This document shows positions 1-4,823 of a DNA stretch of 5,721 nt, piece by piece. The position numbers and the translations under genes are program-made. This DNA comes from Defluviitaleaceae bacterium. GTDB lineage: Bacteria; Bacillota; Clostridia; Lachnospirales; WQUN01. A model generated the notes under the pieces. That model was not told where the DNA came from. It made no database searches and saw nothing but the letters and a program-made list of their open reading frames with translations. The stretch spans positions 1-5,721 of the forward strand of contig WRKK01000183.1 of the NCBI GenBank assembly GCA_009782245.1, written 5' to 3'. Within the stretch, counting starts at the first letter, position 1; every line of letters begins with the position of its first letter.

Positions 1-266
1 TGCGAATTAGCACGGGCTTGCTAAACGACGTTATCATCGAAGCAACCGCAATCCACCAGCCGCCCACCGATAAAGGTAAAGCACTCCGCATTTATTACGC
101 TACGCAAGTTTCGGTTAAACCGCCAACGTTTATCTTGTTTGTCAACGATAGCAACCTTATGCACTTTTCGTATAAACGTTTTTTGGAAAATCGCTTGCGC
201 GATGCCTTTGGCTTTTCGGGTACGCCAATCCACTTTATTATCCGTGAACGAGAAAGGGATAGATGA
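1..266 (+). CDS. der: Ribosome biogenesis GTPase Der (EngA), C-terminal part only
   Basis: The 3' end of der; the frame is open from base 3 and 87 codons are visible before TGA at 264-266. Der is a double-GTPase-domain protein that assists assembly of the 50S ribosomal subunit. Both GTPase domains lie off the left edge, and only the end of the C-terminal KH-like RNA/ribosome-binding domain is seen. Recognisable family blocks in order are RISTGLLND, PPTDKGKALRIYYATQV, KPPTFILFVND, LMHFSYKRFLENRLR and FGFSGTPIHFIIRERE, which match Der C-termini closely. The in-frame TTG at 18 lies inside this conserved domain and is not a start. The stop is 6 nt before the tgt ATG, so the two genes are probably co-transcribed. 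No frameshift or damage is visible. Confidence 0.95.
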   Translation, partial: RISTGLLNDVIIEATAIHQPPTDKGKALRIYYATQVSVKPPTFILFVNDSNLMHFSYKRFLENRLRDAFGFSGTPIHFIIRERERDR

Positions 267-272
267 TAGAAG

Positions 273-1406
273 ATGTACACTTTATTAACAACGAACGGGC
301 GGGCAAAAAGGGGAATTTTTAGCACTCCGCACGGCGAAATTCAAACGCCCGTTTTTATGAATGTTGCAACCACTGGCGCTATAAAAGGTGCGTTATCTTC
401 GCTGGATTTGCGGGACGTTAATTGTCAGGTAGCCTTGGCGAACACGTACCACCTGCATTTACGCCCAGGCGATAGTTTAATCCAGCAAAAAGGTGGAATT
501 AAAGCGTTTATGCGTTGGGATAAGCCGCTACTAACTGATTCTGGCGGGTTTCAAGTTTTTTCGCTGGCGGCGTTGCGTAATATTAAGGAAGAGGGCGTTT
601 ACTTTTCTTCCCATATTGACGGGCGAAAAATTTTTATGGGACCCGAGGAAAGCATGGAAATTCAGTCAAATTTAGCGTCCACGATAGCGATGGCGTTTGA
701 CGAATGTGCGCCGTATCCTGCCGAACGGGCTTATATGGTGGATTCTGTTGCCCGAACAACCCGCTGGCTTGTGCGTTGCAAAAACAGGTTGACAGAACTA
801 AACCGCCAAGAATCCACCATAAACAAGCAACAGCTACTATTTGGCATAAACCAAGGCGGCACATACGAAGATATTCGCATAGAACACGCCAAGCAAATTG
901 CCGAGTTAGATTTAGACGGCTATGCAATCGGCGGCTTAGCCGTGGGCGAAACTCACGCCGAAATGTACCGCATTTTAGACGAAGTTGTGCCGCATTTGCC
1001 GCAAGACAAGCCGACTTATTTAATGGGCGTTGGCACTCCAGAAAATATTTTGGAAAGTGTGGCACGGGGCGTTGATTTTTTTGATTGCGTTATGCCAGCC
1101 CGCAACGGTCGCCACGGGCATATTTACACAAGCGGCGGCAAAATAAATATGCTAAACGCCCAGCACGAAACCGACGACTCCCCGCTAGATGCCGCTTGCA
1201 GTTGCAGCACTTGCCAAAATTTTTCACGGGCGTATGTTCGCCATTTGTTCAAGGCAAAAGAAATGTTGGCAATGCGGCTGGCGGTTATCCACAACCTGCA
1301 TTTTTACAACGGTTTAATGGCGGAAATTCGCACCGCGCTGGAAAATAATAATTTTAATAATTTTATGTCAGAAAAACTTGCAATGTGGTCGCAAAATAAG
1401 TTATAA
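273..1406 (+). CDS. tgt: tRNA-guanine(34) transglycosylase (queuine tRNA-ribosyltransferase)
   Basis: Complete 377-residue protein, normal length for bacterial Tgt. The family exchanges guanine at the wobble position (34) of GUN-anticodon tRNAs for the queuosine precursor preQ1 (or queuine in some salvaging bacteria), in the cytosol. Visible hallmarks on the TIM-barrel fold are the general acid/base Asp89 in TDSGGFQV, substrate-pocket Asp143 in AFDEC, NQGG at 193-196, GGLAVGE at 220-226, and nucleophile Asp271 in FDCVMPARNGRHG. The zinc site is Cys309, Cys311 and Cys314 (C-x-C-x2-C) with His340 in IHNLHFY. All catalytic and metal residues are present, so it should be active. The ATG start 6 nt after der aligns with the family N-terminus; the nearest SD-like sequence, AGAAAGGGA at 250-258, is rather far, suggesting translational coupling to der. 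queA, a frequent neighbour of tgt, is not in view. Confidence 0.97.
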   Translation: MYTLLTTNGRAKRGIFSTPHGEIQTPVFMNVATTGAIKGALSSLDLRDVNCQVALANTYHLHLRPGDSLIQQKGGIKAFMRWDKPLLTDSGGFQVFSLAALRNIKEEGVYFSSHIDGRKIFMGPEESMEIQSNLASTIAMAFDECAPYPAERAYMVDSVARTTRWLVRCKNRLTELNRQESTINKQQLLFGINQGGTYEDIRIEHAKQIAELDLDGYAIGGLAVGETHAEMYRILDEVVPHLPQDKPTYLMGVGTPENILESVARGVDFFDCVMPARNGRHGHIYTSGGKINMLNAQHETDDSPLDAACSCSTCQNFSRAYVRHLFKAKEMLAMRLAVIHNLHFYNGLMAEIRTALENNNFNNFMSEKLAMWSQNKL

Positions 1407-1407
1407 T
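1378..1407 (+). promoter_or_regulatory. Predicted sigma-70/SigA promoter for yajC
   Basis: TTGCAA at 1378-1383 (4 of 6 to consensus) is separated by 18 nt from a perfect TATAAT at 1402-1407, which spans the tgt stop codon. Transcription would start near 1414 and give a yajC leader of about 150 nt. The -10 box is excellent and the -35 is fair. No rho-independent terminator is seen after tgt, so readthrough from der-tgt remains possible too. Confidence 0.55.
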
Positions 1408-1465
1408 ATATTATGTGGTTAAGCCGCTGGTTTTGGCACTCCACAAAAGGCTAAATTGCGGCATT

Positions 1466-1515
1466 TGTGATTAAATGCGATTAATGTGATTGAATGCGAT
1501 ATAAATGCGATTAAA
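1466..1515 (+). repeat. Five degenerate TGYGATTAA repeats in the yajC leader
   Basis: Five head-to-tail units of 9-11 nt start at 1466, 1476, 1485, 1495 and 1506. They read TGTGATTAAA, TGCGATTAA, TGTGATTGAA, TGCGATATAAA and TGCGATTAAA. They lie between the predicted yajC promoter and its ribosome-binding site. They could be protein-binding or RNA elements, or slippage products; nothing in the sequence decides which. Just after them, 1513-1529 and 1530-1545 form an imperfect direct repeat (AAATTTGGAATTTTAGC and AAATTGGATTTTGGC). Confidence 0.7.
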
Positions 1516-1551
1516 TTTGGAATTTTAGCAAATTGGATTTTGGCAATTATT

Positions 1552-1558
1552 AAGGAGG
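1552..1558 (+). promoter_or_regulatory. Shine-Dalgarno site fixing the TTG start of yajC
   Basis: AAGGAGG is a perfect anti-16S complement and lies 8 nt before TTG 1567. The in-frame ATG at 1576 would be 17 nt away, too far, and the in-frame GTG at 1486 has no SD and lies inside the repeat tract. The site therefore decides for TTG 1567. Confidence 0.85.
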
Positions 1559-1566
1559 CAGTTATT

Positions 1567-2001
1567 TTGCAAGATATGCTAGTTTTATTAAACGGAGATT
1601 TAAGCCCAATTTTGGGCGGTGGCGGCGGCGTAGTTGCCGAACCAGCCGCCACAACAGGACAAGCCGCACCAGCCCCGCAACCAGAAGCTGGTCCATTCGG
1701 AACAGTATGGATGATAGCTATTTGGGGGCTTGTCATTGTTGGTATGTACTTTTTAATGATACGCCCGCAACGCAAACGGGAAAAACAAGCCCGTGAAATG
1801 CAAGCCAACCTAAAAGTGGGCGATAACGTGCTAACTAACGGCGGTATGTTTGGGCGTATTGCCGATGTTGGGCAAGATTGTTTTGTTGTAGAGTTTGGCA
1901 CAAACAGGGGTATTCGTATCCCAATAAGAAAAAGCGACGTTTTGGGCATACAAACGCCAAAATTAACACCAACCCCGCCAACCGAAACCGAAAAAGCCTA
2001 A
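1567..2001 (+). CDS. yajC: Preprotein translocase subunit YajC
   Basis: 144 residues from a TTG start set by the SD at 1552-1558. YajC is a small single-span membrane protein that associates with SecDF and the SecYEG translocon. The family core is clear: a transmembrane helix at about 46-65 (TVWMIAIWGLVIVGMYFLMI), the signature RPQRKREKQ at 66-74, then the small cytoplasmic domain with LKVGDNVLTNGGMFGRI (82-98) and IPIRKSDVLGI (118-128). Most YajC proteins have only a short segment before the helix; here about 45 residues precede it, with a run of five Gly at 17-21 and an Ala/Pro/Gln-rich stretch at 24-43, probably outside the membrane. The C-terminus ends in a Thr/Pro-rich tail. secD and secF are not adjacent; a tRNA gene follows. 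Own promoter at 1378-1407. Confidence 0.93.
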   Translation: MQDMLVLLNGDLSPILGGGGGVVAEPAATTGQAAPAPQPEAGPFGTVWMIAIWGLVIVGMYFLMIRPQRKREKQAREMQANLKVGDNVLTNGGMFGRIADVGQDCFVVEFGTNRGIRIPIRKSDVLGIQTPKLTPTPPTETEKA

Positions 2002-2020
2002 AATTTGACCTCTATAAATT

Positions 2021-2050
2021 TCAACAAACTTTTACAAACTTTTACAAACT
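2021..2050 (+). repeat. Three tandem 10-nt repeats upstream of tRNA-Leu
   Basis: TCAACAAACT followed by two exact TTTACAAACT units, with a decayed continuation (TCAATAACTT). The repeats lie in the yajC to tRNA gap and are AT-rich. Each full unit contains TTTACA, a 5 of 6 match to a -35 box. No hairpin or coding potential is seen here. Confidence 0.75.
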
Positions 2051-2068
2051 TCAATAACTTGATACAAA
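2041..2068 (+). promoter_or_regulatory. Possible promoter for tRNA-Leu
   Basis: TTTACA at 2041-2046 (5 of 6), a 16-nt spacer, and TACAAA at 2063-2068 (4 of 6) preceded by TGA at 2060-2062, giving an extended TGn -10 element. Transcription would begin about 20 nt before the mature tRNA 5' end. The -10 is imperfect, so this is a moderate call; cotranscription from yajC is the alternative. Confidence 0.4.
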
Positions 2069-2096
2069 AACAACTGCAATTTTTGTGGTTGATTTT

Positions 2097-2180
2097 GCGG
2101 TTGTGGCGGAACTGGTAGACGCGTAAGATTCAGGTTCTTATGCCCGATTGGGTGTGCAGGTTCAAGTCCTGTCAACCGCA
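2097..2180 (+). tRNA. tRNA-Leu, anticodon CAG
   Basis: An 84-nt class II tRNA decoding CUG. The acceptor stem is GCGGTTG (2097-2103) with CAACCGC (2173-2179) and discriminator A2180. U8 G9 and the D-arm (GCGGAACTGGTAGACGC) are typical of tRNA-Leu. The anticodon stem TAAGA (2124-2128) pairs with TCTTA (2136-2140) around loop TTCAGGT, with anticodon CAG at 2131-2133. A long variable arm follows at 2141-2155 (GCCC pairs GGGT). The T-arm is GCAGG TTCAAGT CCTGT (2156-2172), with one G-U pair. The 3' CCA is not encoded, as GTTTTG follows A2180, so it must be added enzymatically. Confidence 0.96.
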
Positions 2181-2214
2181 GTTTTGATTAGTATTATTAG
2201 TAATTTTAGTGATT

Positions 2215-2262
2215 GTAAGCAACGCCAATTAATACGGTTTTGCTCTTTGATTGGCGTTTTAC
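2215..2262 (+). terminator. Long hairpin between tRNA-Leu and the REC-GGDEF gene (terminator or leader structure)
   Basis: AACGCCAAT at 2221-2229 pairs perfectly with ATTGGCGTT at 2250-2258. Three more inner pairs (TAA with TTG, one a G-U) leave a 14-nt loop. An outer GTAA (2215-2218) can pair with TTAC (2259-2262) across a 2-nt GC bulge. Only four T residues (2257-2260) follow the GC part, and two of them can be used in the stem, so this is a mediocre intrinsic terminator for the tRNA transcript. It ends exactly where the next gene's SD begins, so it may instead be a 5' leader structure. Confidence 0.5.
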
Positions 2263-2271
2263 AGAAAGAGG
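2263..2271 (+). promoter_or_regulatory. Shine-Dalgarno site fixing the GTG start of the REC-GGDEF gene
   Basis: AGAAAGAGG lies 7 nt before GTG 2279. The longer in-frame TTG start at 2240 lies in the loop of the preceding hairpin, has no SD, and would add residues absent from REC domains. GTG 2279 puts the first beta strand (KIYIADDE) at residue 6, as expected. Confidence 0.75.
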
Positions 2272-2278
2272 TTTTTTT

Positions 2279-3226
2279 GTGAATAACAACAGGAAAATTT
2301 ATATAGCTGACGATGAGCTGAATCTTAGGCGCGGAATAAAGCAGTTTTTGGAAAAAGACGGCTATTTGGTCAAAGACTTTGAAGACGGCGAAACATTGCT
2401 AAAAGCGTTTAAGGAAGACGAGGCTGATATTGTTATTTTAGATGTGATGATGCCTGGCTTGGACGGGTACACCGTATGCCAAGAATTACGCAAAATAAGC
2501 CAAGTGCCAGTTATCATAACCACCGCAAAAGATACCGAAGAAGACTATTCGCTGGGGCTGGCGGCTGGCAGCGACGACTACATTACAAAGCCTTTTAGCC
2601 CCAAAATGTTGGCAATGAAAATAGAAATGTTTATCCGCCGCCTAGATTACGAACGAGAATACGCCGAACGCGACCAAATGACAGGATTATACAACAAGTT
2701 CAACGGCATGAAATATATAGAGGGCAAAATCCGCCAAATGATAGCCGAAAACAACGCTATTATAGCCAACAGAAACGACAAAAAATGCAATAGAGAATCC
2801 GATAAAGATAACCCAAAACTGGCACGGGGTGCTTTGTTTGTTATGGATATTGACAACTTTAAGCCGCTAAACGATACTCTAGGCCACCCTGTAGGCGATA
2901 CAGCCATAATCGCAGTCGCCGATTCGCTTACAAAATTATTTAGAAGTACAGATATTTTATTTAGATACGGCGGCGATGAATTTATTGCGTTTGCCGTGGA
3001 TATTGTGGATAACAATTTTGTTACCAAAAAAGCTGAAGAAATAGGAAAAGCAGTAAGAAAAAGCTACACAGACGGAGAAAAAACCTGCAAAATATCGGCA
3101 AGTGTAGGAATTGCCTACTTCCCAGAACACGCACAAACATATCAACAGCTACTAAAAGTCGCCGACAAAGCCTTATATAAAGCCAAAGAAAACGGCAAGG
3201 ACGGTTATTTTATTTATGAAGACTAG
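2279..3226 (+). CDS. Response regulator with REC and GGDEF domains (PleD-like diguanylate cyclase)
   Basis: 315 residues from GTG 2279. The REC receiver (about 6-121) has the acidic pair Asp11/Asp12, phosphoacceptor Asp55 in ILDVMMPGLDG, Thr82 and Lys104-Pro105. A short linker leads to a GGDEF domain (about 130-313) opening with DQMTGLYNK (132-140), the DxLT-type motif with Met for Leu. Metal and substrate residues follow: Asp190 in MDIDNFK, Asn198, Asp207 in GHPVGD, and an intact GGDEF at 231-235. Arg222-x-x-Asp225, five residues before GGDEF, is the product-inhibition I-site. Everything needed for making c-di-GMP from two GTP, with feedback control, is present. An insert of about 20 polar residues (near 163-183) separates the first helix from MDID. 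The gene overlaps the downstream sensor kinase frame by 11 nt, so phosphorylation by that kinase is the likely switch; this is inference from context. Confidence 0.93.
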   Translation: MNNNRKIYIADDELNLRRGIKQFLEKDGYLVKDFEDGETLLKAFKEDEADIVILDVMMPGLDGYTVCQELRKISQVPVIITTAKDTEEDYSLGLAAGSDDYITKPFSPKMLAMKIEMFIRRLDYEREYAERDQMTGLYNKFNGMKYIEGKIRQMIAENNAIIANRNDKKCNRESDKDNPKLARGALFVMDIDNFKPLNDTLGHPVGDTAIIAVADSLTKLFRSTDILFRYGGDEFIAFAVDIVDNNFVTKKAEEIGKAVRKSYTDGEKTCKISASVGIAYFPEHAQTYQQLLKVADKALYKAKENGKDGYFIYED

Positions 3227-4718
3227 AATCGATAAAACTGGTAGGATTGGTAGAATTGGTAAAATCGGTGAAATTGATAAAGTTGGTAAAATCAGCAAAA
3301 TCGCCAATATCGCCAATATCACAAAAACTAAAGCCCTGGACATTAAAGTTAAAATGCGTACAAGAATATTGCTAAATTACGCTGTTTTGTTGCTTTCCAC
3401 GTTCTTGTTGGTAATGATAATTTTCAACGTGGCTGCCAGCCAGTACATAAGCAACACCGCAATAGCACAGCTAAACTTCGGCAATATAGCCATCTCCGAT
3501 ACTTACCCGTTGCAAATTGACGAAAATATCCCTGTTTCTTTTTCTAGCAGCTTAAACAGCTACCGAATATATGCAAGCACTTTCCCGTTGCGACGTGTTA
3601 ATGGTCAGTTTTACCGCCACAATCCCAACAGCGAAGTCATCGAAATACTAGAAAAAATCAACGAAAACTATTTTACAATTTACGATTTGCAAAACCGCCG
3701 CATACAAACAATGCACGGCGTTTATTATGTTTCCATGCACTTGTCAACCAGCATAATCTACACAGAGCCGTTTTATTGGCTAATTTACGTTGATGTAACA
3801 GGGCTTTCGCAATTTGTAAACACGGTTAATATGTTTATTATTTCTATTATGCTTACGATGTGCTTTATTGCCCTTTGTGTGGCTTATTTTTTGGCACGTT
3901 CTATTACGCAACCGATAAAAAATTTGCAAAAACTTTCGCAAGATATTGGCAACGGCAATTTTGTACCAAAAAATTTGCATTTGAAAGATTTGGAACTGGA
4001 AAATCTTAACAATTCGCTTAACAAAACCGCCAAAAAATTGGGCATTTATGACGAAAGCCAAAAATTCTTTTTTCAGAATGTATCGCACGAGCTGCGTACG
4101 CCGATAATGTCCGTAAAATGCTATGCCGAGGGCATTTTTTACGATGTAATGCAGCCCAAAGAGGCAAGCGGCATTATTTTAGAAGAGGCAGATCGCCTTG
4201 CAACGCTGGTTGAAGATATTTTGTATATTTCGCGGATTGACAATATAACTTCCAGCTATTCGCAAACAATGGTAAATTTATCAGAAATTATCCACAAGTG
4301 CATTTTGCAACAAAAGCCGATGGCGGATTCCAATAATATTAAATTTAATTTTGGCAAATTTGACACAACAATAGAATACATCTGTGTGGCGGATTTAATA
4401 GCACGTGTTATCAGCAACTTAATTTCCAACGCAATACGCTACGCAAAATCGACAATAACTTTCACGTGCTACCGAGCAGACGAAAAAATAATAATAAAGG
4501 TGCAAGACGACGGCATCGGGCTAGATGCCGCCAACATTCACCGAGTTTTTGACCGTTTTTACAAAGGAAAGGGCGGCCACCACGGGATAGGCCTAGCGAT
4601 TGTGAAAGCGATAATAGATCAGCATAACGCCATAATAACGGCAGAAAATACTGCTGGTGGCGGGGCGTTGTTTACGATTGTTTTTAGTGAGGAAAATAGT
4701 GATGTTTTGGAAAGGTAA
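3216..4718 (+). CDS. Membrane sensor histidine kinase (HAMP-HisKA-HATPase)
   Basis: 500 residues from ATG 3216, overlapping the cyclase gene by 11 nt. Domains in order: a basic tripeptide-repeat tract (4-39), TM1 (about 51-72), an extracytoplasmic sensor region of about 130 residues (73-203) of no recognised type, TM2 (about 205-227), HAMP starting at RSITQPIKNLQKL (228-240), HisKA with phospho-accepting His291 in SHELRTP, and HATPase_c with N-box NLISNAIRYA (401-410), G1 DDGIGLD (431-437), F-box RVFDRFYKG (443-451) and G2 GHHGIGLAI (454-462). All catalytic boxes are intact. The start is uncertain: an AAGGA at 3197-3201 is 14 nt from ATG 3216, whereas ATG 3354 (Met47, MRTRILLNYAVLL) gives a textbook kinase N-terminus but lacks a good SD. 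The 454-residue version is a real alternative. The likely partner is the adjacent REC-GGDEF protein, since no DNA-binding regulator is in view. Confidence 0.92.
   Translation: MKTRIDKTGRIGRIGKIGEIDKVGKISKIANIANITKTKALDIKVKMRTRILLNYAVLLLSTFLLVMIIFNVAASQYISNTAIAQLNFGNIAISDTYPLQIDENIPVSFSSSLNSYRIYASTFPLRRVNGQFYRHNPNSEVIEILEKINENYFTIYDLQNRRIQTMHGVYYVSMHLSTSIIYTEPFYWLIYVDVTGLSQFVNTVNMFIISIMLTMCFIALCVAYFLARSITQPIKNLQKLSQDIGNGNFVPKNLHLKDLELENLNNSLNKTAKKLGIYDESQKFFFQNVSHELRTPIMSVKCYAEGIFYDVMQPKEASGIILEEADRLATLVEDILYISRIDNITSSYSQTMVNLSEIIHKCILQQKPMADSNNIKFNFGKFDTTIEYICVADLIARVISNLISNAIRYAKSTITFTCYRADEKIIIKVQDDGIGLDAANIHRVFDRFYKGKGGHHGIGLAIVKAIIDQHNAIITAENTAGGGALFTIVFSEENSDVLER
3225..3332 (+). repeat. 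Twelve degenerate 9-bp tandem repeats at the start of the kinase frame
   Basis: Twelve 9-bp units with core close to AAAATCGGT, in phase with the reading frame, each encode one tripeptide. The order is RID, KTG, RIG, RIG, KIG, EID, then KVG, KIS, KIA, NIA, NIT, KTK (residues 4-39). The middle residue is Ile or Val in ten of twelve units; the first is usually Lys or Arg. The block starts right after the cyclase stop region and ends 21 nt before the alternative kinase start at 3354. It is therefore either a cytoplasmic N-terminal tail or an untranslated intergenic minisatellite. Confidence 0.85.
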
Positions 4719-4736
4719 AAAGAATTTTTGCGGAAG

Positions 4737-4765
4737 TTGCTAAAATTTTGAAATTGTTGTATACT
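4737..4765 (+). promoter_or_regulatory. Predicted sigma-70/SigA promoter for the Rpn-family gene
   Basis: TTGCTA at 4737-4742 (4 of 6), a 17-nt spacer, and TATACT at 4760-4765 (5 of 6). Transcription would start near 4772, giving a leader of about 50 nt. Its presence after the kinase stop at 4718 indicates a separate transcription unit. No convincing terminator is seen between the kinase and this promoter. Confidence 0.6.
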
Positions 4766-4770
4766 GTACG

Positions 4771-4804
4771 TAGCAAAAAAATCTGCTAAACACAGCAAAT
4801 TTGC
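4771..4804 (+). other. Small inverted repeats in the Rpn-gene leader
   Basis: TAGCA (4771-4775) can pair with TGCTA (4784-4788) around an 8-nt A-rich loop, directly at the predicted transcription start. GCAAATTTGC (4795-4804) is a perfect 10-bp palindrome just before the SD. Either could be an operator or a weak mRNA structure; both are short enough to be chance. Confidence 0.3.
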
Positions 4805-4810
4805 AAAACG

Positions 4811-4817
4811 AAAGGAG
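4811..4817 (+). promoter_or_regulatory. Shine-Dalgarno site of the Rpn-family gene
   Basis: AAAGGAG lies 6 nt before ATG 4824. It fixes the start of a gene that has no stop codon inside the window. Confidence 0.8.
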
Positions 4818-4823
4818 TAGCCC

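Noticed and set aside
634..1075. Open frames on both strands inside tgt (minus 634-1065, plus 704-1075)
   Set aside because: Both lie wholly inside the well-conserved tgt coding region and give Arg/Cys-rich, low-plausibility proteins.
1407..1465. Intrinsic terminator after tgt
   Set aside because: Only weak pairings (GTGG 1415-1418 with CCAC 1441-1444, GCC with GGC inside) and no T tract follow.
1486..1566. GTG 1486 as start of yajC
   Set aside because: It falls in the repeat array without an SD, and the perfect SD at 1552-1558 would then sit inside the coding region 8 nt before TTG 1567.
1419..1949. Long minus-strand open frame (176 codons) opposite yajC
   Set aside because: It is the antisense of a clear yajC; it has no recognisable motif and no SD before its start.
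2240..2278. TTG 2240 as start of the REC-GGDEF protein
   Set aside because: It lies in the hairpin loop, has no SD and adds 13 non-homologous residues; GTG 2279 has a well-placed SD.
2181..2278. c-di-GMP riboswitch in the cyclase leader
   Set aside because: The region holds one simple hairpin; I see none of the conserved GEMM-type core bases or the second helix.
3225..3332. CRISPR-like array
   Set aside because: Units are 9 bp, contiguous and degenerate, with no spacers and no cas genes; it is a minisatellite.
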